Positions 1 through 11,258 of a stretch of 64,000 nt of DNA are shown in pieces. The notes under the pieces are model-generated. The model made no database searches. It was given only the letters and a program-made list of their open reading frames with translations, and was not told where the DNA came from. A program made the position numbers and the translations under genes. The stretch comes from Branchiostoma lanceolatum (Eukaryota; Chordata; Leptocardii; Amphioxiformes; Branchiostomatidae), in NCBI RefSeq assembly GCF_035083965.1, contig NC_089726.1, forward strand, positions 19,287,501 to 19,351,500, read 5' to 3'. Within the stretch, counting starts at the first letter, position 1. Every line of letters starts with the position of its first letter.

Positions 1-323
1 GTGGAGACAGAGAGTCTACAATCTTTGTGTATAATTTAAACATGGCCATTTCCACAGCCTTTTAGGGAGGCTTACTAAGTACTAGAACCAGTAATGGGAA
101 AGGGCAGTAAGAGAAAAAAAAAGAGCAATAAATGCTATGGCACAAGCATGGAAAGGAATGTTAAAAAGGACCTTCATACTGGAATTCTAGACAGTTTGGA
201 TTTTAGTACAGTTGGGCTGCAAGGTTTCTCGCCAATATGTTTTTTAAACATATGAAACATATCCCAAAATGAGAAGTCATTTGTTAAAATAATTATCACA
301 TATGTAAATTATTTTTCCAACAC

Positions 324-523
324 TACTGTAAATGCAGAAACATTCCTGGTGGTTTTAGGTTCGCGGTTTTCGCGGTGACGTTTCACCGCAAACTTAAACC
401 ACCCCAAATATTTTTGTCTAATACTGTAGCAGTATGTGACTATAGTAACTAACAACCACCTTAAACGCTCCATTTTCGCATTAGCGCGAAATAGAAATCA
501 AGCGAACTTAAATGCATTTACAG
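324..523. mobile_element. MITE with TACTGTAAATGCA inverted ends
   Basis: The left end is TACTGTAAATGCAGAAAC, the right end AAATGCATTTACAG. The interior has GTTCGCGGTTTTCGCGG and CGCTCCATTTTCGC motifs shared with the copies at 54135-54368 and 53814-53998 and with a fragment at 9837-9925. It lies in RAB7 intron DNA. Confidence 0.65.
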
Positions 524-525
524 AA

Positions 526-2106
<1,581 letters not shown>

Positions 2107-2238
2107 CTGGAAAAATAAACAAAATCTGTCAACATTCAATGGACCTAAAGTATGGTGAAACTCTTTTAGGGATTTTTTATAAACATTTCAGAGGGTCAAA
2201 TGCTATCAAAACACAAGATCAATTAGAATGAAACTGAT

Positions 2239-3197
2239 ATATATGTCACAGTAGAGATTGGAATCCAGTAGAGTTCTGGATCCAGTAGAGTCCAGAACTC
2301 TACTAGTAGAGATTGTAATTCCAATCTCTACTAGTAGAGACTGGAATTCCAATCTCTACTAGTAGAGTTCTGGATTCTACTAGTTGAGGTTGGAATTCCA
2401 GTCTCTACTAGTAGAGATTGGAATCGGGATCCGAATATTGGGATTCCAATCTCTACTAGGAGAATTACAATGACAATGACAATGACAATGGCCATTACAG
2501 ATTCTGCTAGTAGAGATTTGAATTCTACCAGGACAACCTCCAATTCTAATAGGACAAATTTGGATTGTATGAAAATGTTTTGGAAAATAGACTGAATCAT
2601 TTCACACCAAAAATTTCAGCATAAGTAAGCTTACATTCACCATTACTATTTAAGGTGAATCACTTTATGTTTTAGATACTAGTATCTAATAAACCTTCTG
2701 TCAAGACACAATCAGAGACATTTGCATACGGCCATTATGAGTTAGTGACTAGTATGCTCAACCAATTTTTCCAGTTCGTTAGTGACTCGGTATATATGAG
2801 CTAATTCACCCCTGCCAAGCCAGTTCCAAAGTTGATGTCAAAGTTATCATATATCTAAAACATGAAGTAATTAATGGTGAATGTAGCTATGCTGAAATTT
2901 TAGGTGTGAAATGATTCAGTCTATCTTTCCAAAACATTTTGATGCAATCTGAATTTCTCCTATTAGAATTGGAGATTGTCCTGGTAGAATTCTCCTAGTA
3001 GAGATTGGAATCCCAATATTCAGATCCTGATTCCAATCTCTACTAGTAGAGATTGGAATTCCAATCTCAACTAGTAGAATCCAGAACTCTACTAGTAGAG
3101 ATTGGAATTCCAGTCCCTACTAGTAGAGATTGGAATTACAATCTCTACTAGTAGAGTTCCGGACTCTACTGGATTCCAATCTCTACTGTGACATATA
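2239..3197. mobile_element. 960-bp fold-back element built of AGAGATTGGAATTCCAATCT palindromes
   Basis: Two arms of roughly 430 bp are inverted copies (2239-2680 and 2850-3197, ends TATATGTCACAGTAGAGATT and AATCTCTACTGTGACATATA), around a loop of about 170 bp. Each outer arm half is a run of small palindromes (CTCTACTAGTAGAG, TTGGAATTCCAA). The inner arm parts share TGAATCATTTCACACC and ATTTCAGCATA. No coding capacity; the open frame on the minus strand is an artefact of the repeat. It lies in the RAB7 5' UTR intron. Confidence 0.85.
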
Positions 3198-3702
3198 CAT
3201 TGATAAACATACTAATACATGGAATGTACTGATTGAAAGTTAGCACCATATCATCTACAGACTAAGGATTTCACTGTTGCATTTTGTGTCATGTTTTTTT
3301 CACACATACTCTAATTAATTTTAATAGGAAAGTATCAACGTAAACACCACTTCTTCCATTGGCCACTACAAACAGTTGGGCATACACAATCACAATCAAT
3401 ACAGAGAACCATGTGACTGAAGGCAGAATGAATTGTGGAGATTATGCTTTCACTGTGACTGGTTACTTGCTTCATTGTTCTGGATGCGATAAATTGGTTG
3501 AGGAATTTGTCAATTTCCCTCTTCCCTTTTTAAGTGATTTAATTTCATGCTCAGGATCCCGAAAGCTTTTTCAAATATTTGGAAACAGTGTAAGACACAC
3601 GGCCTATTTCCCTCGCATCTTTACCTTCAATACAAAGTGCATGTTACAAAGATGTAAATCCTACTTCAAAGCCTACGTACGTGTACCCCTGGTAGCCTTG
3701 TT

Positions 3703-3724
3703 GGGGGGGGGGGGGGGGGGGGGG
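3703..3724 (+). repeat. Poly(G) tract of 22
   Basis: Uninterrupted run of 22 G; a similar run of 18 G lies at 4422-4439. Both could form G-quadruplexes, and their lengths are likely to be unreliable in sequencing. Confidence 0.9.
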
Positions 3725-4082
3725 TTCTAATTACATTATCCAGTCCATTTTGCAGTCAAATCTGCTTCTTTTAGAATGAACTCTTTCTGGAGGTTTTCAT
3801 GAGATGTACATTTTGTATACATTGTATTATATGTTTCTCCATTGTATTGCAAACTGTGTACATCTATGTACATTTGGAAGACGTTCATGCCAAGAAGTGG
3901 GAGCACCCAACTGGTACAAGAATTAGGTCATCGGATCCCTTGTCACTTCTACATGATATCCCACATGATCTTTCTGCTTCTTAAAACCTTTGGCATACTG
4001 AAGTAGTCGTTTGGCACCCAATTCCCTATTGGTTAGGCAGCAGAGAGATGATTAAAATGTGCATTTTGGGGTCATAAAAGTA

Positions 4083-4150
4083 CAAACCTAAAAAAAGGAA
4101 AAGTACAATTTCTACCTGGCTGAATGAAGTCTACCCTACTCCCCTCTACA
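4083..4150 (+). repeat. Short 3' stub related to the same LINE family
   Basis: The stretch TCTACCTGGCTGAATGAAG followed by CTACCCTACTCC parallels the 3' end of the intron-1 LINE (CCTACCTGGCCGAAGAAAC followed by CTCTA repeats). It is probably a heavily 5'-truncated, older copy. Confidence 0.4.
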
Positions 4151-5179
4151 AACAAAAAAGCGAGATTTTAAGACTACAAATTTGTAGTTGTAACCAATCT
4201 TTCTTTCCAATCATCACAAATAAAACTCTTCAGCAATATTCATAGATTTTCTCAAATATTTCTATTCACGCCGTTATCACATCTATGTAAATCATCTTGT
4301 ACCTCATGCTTGCGCTAATGCACTTTGCACTATTTTGCGGGGTCAAATTCCAACTCCGCTAAAAAGTGTTGGGTCAGTGACTACCGGCCTTATGGTGTAA
4401 GAACTGGGGCAAGGGGGTGTCGGGGGGGGGGGGGGGGGGACAAAGAGACGGTACTTCCTGGCACTTCCTTACACCAACTTGCCAGTAGTAGTGTGGAAGT
4501 CTAGGAAGCTGTGATTCATAGTCACAGTCTACTCACAGAAAAATACCTCCCACTCACATGTGCATGAAGGTACATGTATATGCAACAGTACATGTAAGAA
4601 CAGGATGTCAGCATCAGCTGATATCTTCCCATGTTCTTTCTGACACATTTTGCTAGTCAAAACTCATTGGTAAATGTACATCAGTGATATATATATATAT
4701 CTATTATAGATATTTCAAGACGTGAGAATGCTGCTACTACAAATCATGTCGTTTATCTTTTATGTGAGAAAAATCACCTGTACAAAAATTATGCAAATAT
4801 GTCAAAGGAAAGTACACCCTACACGATTGAAATATTGAGTACTATAAAATGGAATTGTAGTAGGGAAAAATGTGTAGATCTAGTATGGATGTAGTTCATG
4901 ACCCTTAAAAAGATGGAAGAATTCTCGAAAAATTGCCCACAAAAAATCAATTCACAAGAGAAAATAGGGAGTGCCCAAATTATGGCAAGGTCTCTCATAT
5001 CAAGTTAGACCAACGTTGGGTGTCTTATAGACCCAGGGGACTCCTTAACCGCGGCATGCAAAAGCTAAGACATGCCAGGACGGTGATTTATGCGTCTTAA
5101 GACGACAAGTGCGTAAGAAGTCACCACACCGGTGTGACACAGAAGTGTTGACTCAATTTCTAGGCCTCAACTCACGGGG

Positions 5180-5573
5180 ATCGTCACGTGAGTAACACAA
5201 ATAACCAAAATTCCCGTCCAAAACACGTCATTACGAACAAAACTCTCGTCAGAATATCTTCAATAGATGTCATACTCACCTAAAATCGCTTGACAGGATG
5301 CTAAATTGTCGATTTTCTGAGCTAAAAAGCACTTTCAGACGAGAGGTCCCAGTTTTTCCGTCTCGAACAAAATGGCGCAACACTGAGTCGAGATCATATG
5401 ACTAAAGATGACGTAAGAACTTACCCAGAATGCAACACGTCGTTAACCTTTGACCTTTTAACGGCCAGCAAAATATCAGGTCTTCAAAAAAACACGTGTT
5501 TTTGTCATCTCCGCATGTAACCTGTTTTCCTGTTGTATTCCTTGGGGCTGACGCGTTTTTTTACTTTTCTGCA
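5180..5573. promoter_or_regulatory. Divergent promoter region between RAB7 and ATPSCKMT
   Basis: Relatively CpG-rich DNA between two head-to-head housekeeping genes. Visible motifs: GTCACGTGAG near 5184, close to the CLEAR/TFEB consensus GTCACGTGAC; a YY1-like AAAATGGCGC near 5369; a CRE-like TGACGTAA near 5409; an ACCCAGAATGCA match to the ZNF143/SBS core near 5425; and a perfect palindrome around a CACGTG E-box at 5486-5501. No TATA box is evident. A CLEAR-like site fits RAB7, a lysosomal gene, but all these are sequence matches only. Confidence 0.5.
5280..5400 (-). other. RAB7: Probable non-coding first exon of RAB7
   Basis: On the minus strand a near-consensus donor (GATTTTAG then GTGAGTATG) ends an exon at 5280. 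The RAB7 coding exon at 2106 begins with an acceptor inside the 5' UTR, so an upstream non-coding exon is required. This is the best candidate, implying a 5' UTR intron of about 3.2 kb. The transcription start is not defined; 5400 is a guess based on the divergent ATPSCKMT start at 5574. Assignment to RAB7 is inference. Confidence 0.5.
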
Positions 5574-8500
5574 ATGTCTGGGGAAGGCGAAGCTTTGATA
5601 GAAGATGCAGGAAACAGCAGGAGACGGAAGATAGGACTGATCGCAGCGGGAATAGTGGGGGGTGCAGCGGTAACAATCTCGGCGGTTGCAGCGCCATTCG
5701 TGCTACCGGCCATGAGGAAGATATGTTTACCGTACGTACCGGCCACGCAGGAACAAGTTGGGAACGTTTTCAAACTCTTACAGGGACGGTCGGGATCTCT
5801 GGTGGACCTTGGGAGCGGGGATGGAAGAATTGTAAGTCGTTTTGGCTGTTGCAAGAGAACGTGCTGCATTGCACGTAGTGCACAGACAGCACAGGTTGCA
5901 TCATTTGTGCAGCTGTTGCCAGAATGGTGGCAACATGCAGTGAGGATCACTTCAATATAGACTTTGTTTTCAAAATATAATGTAGTGTTTTACCTTCTGT
6001 TGTCTCGATATGCAGACCAAAAAACTAGTATAATTTTAAACTGCAGGGTTGCAATTTCATACTCATAATATTACATATCATATGTAATTTACATTGTATA
6101 ACTTATAACCTCCTTGTTATAACTTATAACCTCCAGTGTACTCCAATTCCATATACGAAGGAAAAATCCCCAACGACTGGAAAATTGCCGACGTCACACC
6201 GCTGCACAAAAAAGGCTCTACTAGTAGGAATACCCCAGGAAATTACCGCCCCGTCAGTTTGACGTCAGTGGTGTGTAAGGTACTAGAGGGTATTGTTCGG
6301 GATGCCATAGTGAAACATATGCGACAAAATAATCTCTTCACGACACACCAACACGGATTTATACCAGGTAGGTCAACAACCACCCAAATGCTGGAATGTA
6401 TCGATAAATGGACAGAATGGCTAGACAAAGGCCTGCCAGTAGACGCTGTCTACTTAGACTTTCGTAAAGCTTTCGATTCGGTGCCAATCCAGAGATACTA
6501 GCAAAAGTACAAAGTTATGGAATAACGGGCAACATTCTGAGGTGGATTAAATCCTTCCTACAAGGGAGAAGGCAGAGGGTACGGGTAAACGGCACAAGAT
6601 CGGACTGGGCAGCAGTAACTACTAGTAGTGGCGTGCCACAGGGAAGTGTGCTGGGTCCGGTGCTGTTCACCTTGTTTGTTAACAATCTACCTGAGACTGT
6701 GCAAAGTGACCTAAAGCTTTTCGCGGACGATACGAAAATTTACCGTCCAGTAGCAAAGGTTAACGACTGTGCCGTCATACAGAAAGATCTACATCAACTA
6801 CAAAGCTAGGCAGAAGATTGGCAGCTGAACTTTCATCCTATGAAATGTACTGTCATTAGGTTGGGAAAAGGTCACCCTGACTTTGTATATACTATGACGA
6901 ACAAAGAAGCAAGTACATCTTTGAACTTCACACAGTTAGAGAAAGACCTGGGTATTATGGTAGATAAGGACCTGAACTTCAGTAATCACGTAGCTGCAAT
7001 AACCAACAAAGCCAATCAAGTTGCAGGCCTTATGTGGAGAACCTTTGAATTTGTTGATAAAAAAGTATTCTTACTCTTGTACAAATCTCTAATCCGCCCA
7101 CACTTGGAATATGGAGCACCAGTGTGGTCACCATACTCGTGGAAACTAGCTTTCGAGCTCGAACAGGTTCAAAAGAGGGCAACAAAACGTGTCCCTGGCC
7201 TCAGGAATATGACGTATGAGGAGAGACTTAGAGTGTTGGACTTACCAACTCTAGTCTACAGACGTATTAGGGGAGACTTGATCAACACATACAAGTTCAT
7301 CCATGGAGTGTATGACCTGGAAAGCCCTTTTGACTTGATCGAGGAAACCAGAACTAGAGGACACAGTTTACGTATAAAGAGGAAAACATCTAAATCCAAC
7401 AGAAGAGCACACTTCTTCAGCGTCCGGGTGATCCCCTGGTGGAATAGCCTACCCGAGACAGTAGTGGTTGCTCCCAGCATAAACTGTTTCAAGGAGAGGC
7501 TGGACAGGCTCATGCGGAAACACAAGGTGTACTTTGACTTCCGAGCTCTAGACAACCCCCACAAACTGGAAATGACTGTGACATAAAAGTGAAGAGCGGC
7601 CTAAAATGGAACCAGCCGATTCCTACCTGGCCGAAGAAACTCTACTCTACTCTACTCTCTTGTTATAAGCAAGGAAGTTAAGTAGAGGTGAATATCATTT
7701 GCATGATTTATGAGAAATGCTTCTTCTATAGTGTAAGACTTGTGGTTGTGATGTATTCGACAAGAGGGGAGTACTTATTGATATGAATTGTGCAAATCAA
7801 AAGCAAATTTGCATATCAATGTGGCATTCAGATTTAATATTACTGGATCACTGACAAAATTCATATTGGTGGCATTTGAAATTTGAGGGGAGAGCAGCAT
7901 TAATAAATTTGATTCATGCAATTAGGGCCTAATTTGCATAATGTAGGACAGCGTTTGTAATACTTCAGTGTTATTGTTAGATTATTGGAATTTGGATGAC
8001 ATAGCAAATACTAGTATGTACCATGGGTAGAGATTATTATATTTGATTTTCATTTATGCAAATTATAGAGTTGTTTAACATTGCTGGAGAAGATATGAGG
8101 TCATGGAGCTCAATTTTTTTTTAAAGTTGTTACAGACATACTCGTGACAAAAAAGCATGACAAAAGAAACTAACAAGGTGTATTTCTAACCCTATTAAGT
8201 AAAAAAACGTTAATTTCTCCATCACTGTTTACTACAATGATTGTGATAATAATCAATGTTTTTGTTGTTTATCAAAGGTTATAGCAGCTGCGAAGCAGGG
8301 TTTCCGTGCAGTAGGTTACGAGCTGAACCCATGGCTAGTGTGGTACTCCAGACTCAGTGCAATAAGACATGGTGTGTTCGGGAAAGCAAGATTCTACAGG
8401 AGAGACCTCTTTAAGGTACTGTAGGTTTGAAGTATGCTATAGCTGATAGCCTCCTTCGCATGTAAACTTCTCGGAGCGGCGGCATGATTTTTTTTTGGGG

Positions 8501-10166
8501 GGGGGGGGTTCTTTCGCTGCCGAGGGAGTAATATGTCGCCTTATTAGGGACGAGAGGCGATCGTCCCTCAGGAGACATAACTCCCTCTGTGGCGAAAGTA
8601 CCACCCCAAATATACGCCGCCGCTCTGGGAAGTCTGCGAAGGAGGCTAATAGCTGAATTCTATTTGCTGTTTTGATTCATTGTTTGTGAACAACCATAGA
8701 ATGTCTTGGACTCTTAGCAGTGTTCTACATACATCTACAGTCAAATGTGCCAAAAAAGAACACCCAGGTGACAAATAAAATCTAAAAATAAAGTCTATGT
8801 GGACAGGTTGTGACTATAGACAGGATTCGTAATGCTTGTGTCAATGGGAAAACTATCCAAAGGACCACCATAAGTGATCACATTGGACAGTAGGCCCTTA
8901 TAGAAAGGTTGTCACTTGAACAGGTTTTATTGTATAGTGTGCTATATTCTCAGCTTCTATTCTGTATTTACTTGTTCAATCAATCTTTATTGTGAAACCA
9001 ACTTTGCAGGCATGTCTGATCTGAGGACACATCTGAATTTCATTAGATTTCTTACAATTTTAAAAGCACATTAAAAACATTTCAGGTGATTACATAAAAG
9101 CTACATCACAATGTTCATATTTTATGTATTAAAAGTATCCTTTAGACGGACAATGACAGACGACTTAAAGCGTACATGGGCCTTAAACCAGGCTTTGTAA
9201 GTCCCTCAAAGCCCTCATAATGAACGAGTCTCTGTGCCTTTTAGACCTACTGAGTGGGAGGTTGTATTGAGTTTTCCTGTTCCTCAGATTGTAGTCAGGT
9301 TTCTCTCTAGGTGGGAGGAAGACATTACAGGGATGGGAAGGGTCTCTTAGTATCCTTTGAAGTTCTCTTAGTGATGTATCCCTTCTCCTGGACTCAAGGG
9401 TTGGAAAGTGTGCGTGAGAAACTCCACAAATCCTTACTCAGCACATCTTCTGTGTTCTTTTGAAGTCGTCTGCAAAACTTAAAATCCATATGACACACAT
9501 TTGTGACCTGAATATAGTATATCAGAATGATAAGTCTCACCAATATCTGTATGTTTATACCTGTTTCCAGGCAAACTTTGCTGAGTTGGACAATGTGGTC
9601 ATCTTTGGTGTGCCTCAACTGGTAAGTTAATTGTTGAACCGTTGTCATGGCAACACAACAGATAATGGAAAAAAACATGGAACCATCTTGAGTGCTATCG
9701 GTCAACTTACACTTTATTGGGGTCAAAGGTTATTTCTAACAGTTCAATATTACAACAGTGGAGCCTAGGATATATATTTGTTCTGATCTTTGATATTTGT
9801 TCAATTGTAGCTTGTAATCCAGCTTTATTATAGCTGGTACTGTCAATGCATTTAAGTTCGCGTGGTTTTTGTTTCGCGCTAAGGCAAAAATGGAGTGATC
9901 GCGGTTTATACTGCTACTAAAATCTAAGTTTAACATCAGTGCATTCTACGTAAAGCATATTTTGTGAAATGTTTTTCGAATCTAACTTTCAGATGCCTCC
10001 ACTTGAAGAGAAGCTGTCACAAGAACTACAAAGAAATGCAAAAGTCGTAGCGTGCCGTTTCGTCTTTCCAACATGGCTGCCTTCGCAAACGATCGAAGCG
10101 GGCGTGGACAGCGTATGGGCGTACGAAGCCAAGGACATTGTCATGAGATATCTATGGGAGGACTGA
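5574..10166 (+). CDS. ATPSCKMT: ATP synthase c-subunit lysine N-methyltransferase (FAM173B), 4 exons, complete
   Basis: Mitochondrial SAM-dependent enzyme that trimethylates the conserved lysine of ATP synthase subunit c. Coding exons: 5574..5831 (86 codons), 8278..8415 (46), 9571..9621 (17), 9993..10166 (57 codons plus TGA), giving 206 aa; all introns are phase 0 with GT-AG ends. Residues about 20-45 form a hydrophobic membrane/targeting segment ([18 protein letters not shown]), followed by the family signature [14 protein letters not shown] motif I is VDLGSGDGR at residues 77-85, split by intron 1 after GRI. Exon 2 carries the conserved [14 protein letters not shown], exon 3 NVVIFGVPQ, exon 4 [11 protein letters not shown] and VWAYEA. 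The start at 5574 was chosen because a longer in-frame ATG at 5496 lacks family similarity. Intron 1 holds a 5'-truncated LINE, intron 2 a hAT-like MITE and a second LINE remnant. Length and motifs suggest an intact gene. Confidence 0.95.
6123..7658 (+). mobile_element. 5'-truncated CR1/jockey-like non-LTR retrotransposon in ATPSCKMT intron 1
   Basis: Only the reverse-transcriptase and C-terminal part of ORF2 survives. The sequence ends in a short (CTCTA)n microsatellite (7639-7658), the usual 3' tail of CR1/L2-type LINEs instead of poly(A). A 10-bp repeat CTTGTTATAA at 6113-6122 and 7659-7668 looks like a target-site duplication. It is in sense orientation relative to the host gene. Confidence 0.85.
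6136..7586 (+). pseudogene. Reverse transcriptase (LINE ORF2), broken
   Basis: RT domain of a non-LTR element. The first frame (6136-6501) shows [42 protein letters not shown] and [12 protein letters not shown] (RT motif A with the first catalytic Asp). A frameshift near 6485-6500 then moves to a frame with [19 protein letters not shown] (motif B) and [10 protein letters not shown] (catalytic ADD). An in-frame TAG lies at about 6808 where a Trp is expected before AEDWQLNFH. The last frame (6840-7586) carries the thumb and C-terminal region (ending [13 protein letters not shown]). At least one frameshift and one nonsense change make it dead. No endonuclease domain is present. Confidence 0.88.
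8447..8648. mobile_element. hAT-like MITE in ATPSCKMT intron 2
   Basis: 202-bp element with terminal inverted repeats TAGCCTCCTTCGCA, largely palindromic inside, and a run of about 10 G. It is flanked by a perfect 8-bp direct repeat ATAGCTGA (8439-8446 and 8649-8656). TIRs of this kind with 8-bp duplications are typical of hAT elements. It has no coding capacity. A second copy of the family lies at 59080-59353. Confidence 0.85.
8788..8945. repeat. Dispersed repeat, copy 1 of 2
   Basis: The stretch from AAGTCTATGTGGACAGG through AGGATTCGTAATGCTTGTG to AAAACTATCCAAAGGACCAC has a diverged partner at about 10668-10800. Related GGTCGC-type fragments occur near 57555-57600 and 57755-57830. The family was not identified. 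Confidence 0.45.
9183..9402 (-). pseudogene. 3' coding end of a second non-LTR retrotransposon, antisense in ATPSCKMT intron 3
   Basis: Reading the minus strand from 9402 gives [19 protein letters not shown], then [19 protein letters not shown] and [16 protein letters not shown] before a TAA at 9185-9183. The pattern LRNR..YNLP..R....SFI..AL is the characteristic tail of LINE ORF2 proteins. Only this terminal fragment is present; the 3' UTR probably continues down to about 8980, where TTTATTGTG occurs on the plus strand. It lies in the intron between 8415 and 9571. Confidence 0.7.
9837..9925. repeat. Fragment of the TACTGTAAATGCA MITE family
   Basis: Starts GGTACTGTCAATGCATTTAA, followed by GTTCGCG, GTTTCGCGCTAAGG and AAAAATGGAGTGATCGCGG, in ATPSCKMT intron 3. 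The right end is not recognisable. Confidence 0.5.
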
Positions 10167-10321
10167 TGAAAATATACTTATCAATTGTAGTAAAGAACGA
10201 ATATCATACTTTGTATGACGCATGTTTTATTTTGTATTGCTGGTACATTTTGTATTTTGCAAAGTTAAAAATGAGTACATTGCACTTATATTACAAAACT
10301 GTATTCAAATGTACTTGATGC

Positions 10322-10327
10322 AATAAA
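10322..10327 (+). terminator. AATAAA poly(A) signal of ATPSCKMT
   Basis: Canonical AATAAA about 155 nt after the ATPSCKMT stop codon, in AT-rich DNA. It is the nearest canonical signal downstream. Confidence 0.6.
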
Positions 10328-11031
10328 CAAGAATTAAGGGCACTGAGTACTGTAAATCACTTTAATATGGCGGCAGGAAAATATAGCAGCCGGGGGAAAA
10401 TGGAGTAGGTCACAGCACTTATTGTAACTGTGGGAACAAACATTACTGTCTCTAATATTTATCAATAGTGATCAAATTTTTGCAATGATGAAATTTAGCT
10501 GTTGATTAGTGATCATTAAATCAGCTAGAATTAAGTTACAGTTAACAAATCAAGAATTACAGTTTATCTATTTCTGTACTGTTAGTGAACATTATTTTTC
10601 TTAATTGTACAGTCAAAACACTCAAAACTACATGTAAGACGACCACTCATGATCAAAAGACTGATGAATCTAGTCTATGTGGACAGGTGGTCGCTATATA
10701 GAGAGGATTCTTAATTCTTGTGTCAATGAGAAACATTATCTAAGAGACCAAAAGAGGGTGTCCAAAATGGCCAGGTGGTCCTTATGTAGAGGTGTTAAAA
10801 AAGAAACTTTCTTGCATACAACAAGAAACAAAAGTATCACAAAATATACTTGCGGAAATAATACAAAATACAATATACCATGGATCCAAATAATGTACGA
10901 ACGTATATAAAAGGAAAATGACAGCCCATCTCTTTAGAATGCATTTTTCTAATATAGATATCATTCAAATTATATTGAAAATAGTTTGCCAAGCTTTTTG
11001 TCTAGGGTTTAGACTTGAGTAGCTTAATTTG
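10328..11031. other. Intergenic, ATPSCKMT to EEF1AKMT2
   Basis: AT-rich, with copy 2 of the 8788-8945 repeat at about 10668-10800 (TAGTCTATGTGGACAGGTGG). No gene seen. Confidence 0.5.
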
Positions 11032-11178
11032 ACGGTTTTTTTTACATTTTGTCGGTCTTTCTATTTTGTCAGTTTTTGTGTGTGTGTTTTTTTTTGCCCG
11101 ACGGCCAGAAAGACCGACGAAAACGCATAAAGACGTCAAAAACATACTGGAGGGGCGCCATACCTCTGCTTGGAGAGT
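11032..11178. repeat. Fold-back repeat upstream of EEF1AKMT2 (pair with 46738-46902)
   Basis: Imperfect inverted repeat built of TTTTGTCGGTCTTTCTA on one arm and AGAAAGACCGACGAAAACG on the other, followed by GCGCCATACCTC and TTGGAGAGTA. A diverged copy with the same layout and the same CTTGGAGAGTA end lies at 46738-46902 in the last intron of EEF1AKMT2. Confidence 0.5.
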
Positions 11179-11179
11179 A

Positions 11180-11234
11180 CTTTCAAGCGTTGCATCATAC
11201 CCAGAATCCTTTGTAAGAACCCGGAAGTAAACTC
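11180..11234 (+). promoter_or_regulatory. EEF1AKMT2: Proximal promoter of EEF1AKMT2
   Basis: A consensus ETS/GABP site CCGGAAGT lies at 11221-11228, only 7 nt before the first ATG. An ACCCAGAATCC (ZNF143-like) match lies about 20 nt further upstream. ETS sites at this distance are typical of TATA-less housekeeping promoters. The native promoter is now separated by 32.4 kb from the rest of exon 1. Confidence 0.5.
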
Positions 11235-11258
11235 ATGATGGCAGACGACGGATCTTTC
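11235..11258 (+). CDS. EEF1AKMT2: EEF1AKMT2 exon 1, 5' piece, ending in target site TTTC
   Basis: Two consecutive ATGs (11235, 11238) start MMADDGSF. The last four bases, TTTC (11255-11258), recur at 43662-43665 immediately after the array and are read as a target-site duplication. Upstream sits a consensus ETS site. The piece continues in frame into module A for seven codons and stops at 11280. Confidence 0.85.

Larger units (their letters stand above)
3198..5179. other. RAB7 5' UTR intron, mostly featureless
   Basis: Holds two poly(G) runs (3703-3724, 4422-4439), an (AT)n tract near 4690, a LINE stub near 4083-4150 and no supported exon. The open frame over 3359-3730 has no ATG start and ends in the poly(G) run. 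Confidence 0.5.

Noticed and set aside
2331..2600. 89-codon minus-strand frame (rich in IVIVIV)
   Set aside because: Generated entirely by the palindromic repeats of the fold-back element.
3359..3730. 123-codon open frame
   Set aside because: Begins at TTG rather than ATG, ends in poly(G), has no recognisable domain, and lies in RAB7 intron DNA.
5496..5573. Upstream in-frame ATG of ATPSCKMT adding 26 residues
   Set aside because: The extension ([11 protein letters not shown]) has no similarity to the family, while [10 protein letters not shown] followed by the membrane segment fits the usual N-terminal layout.
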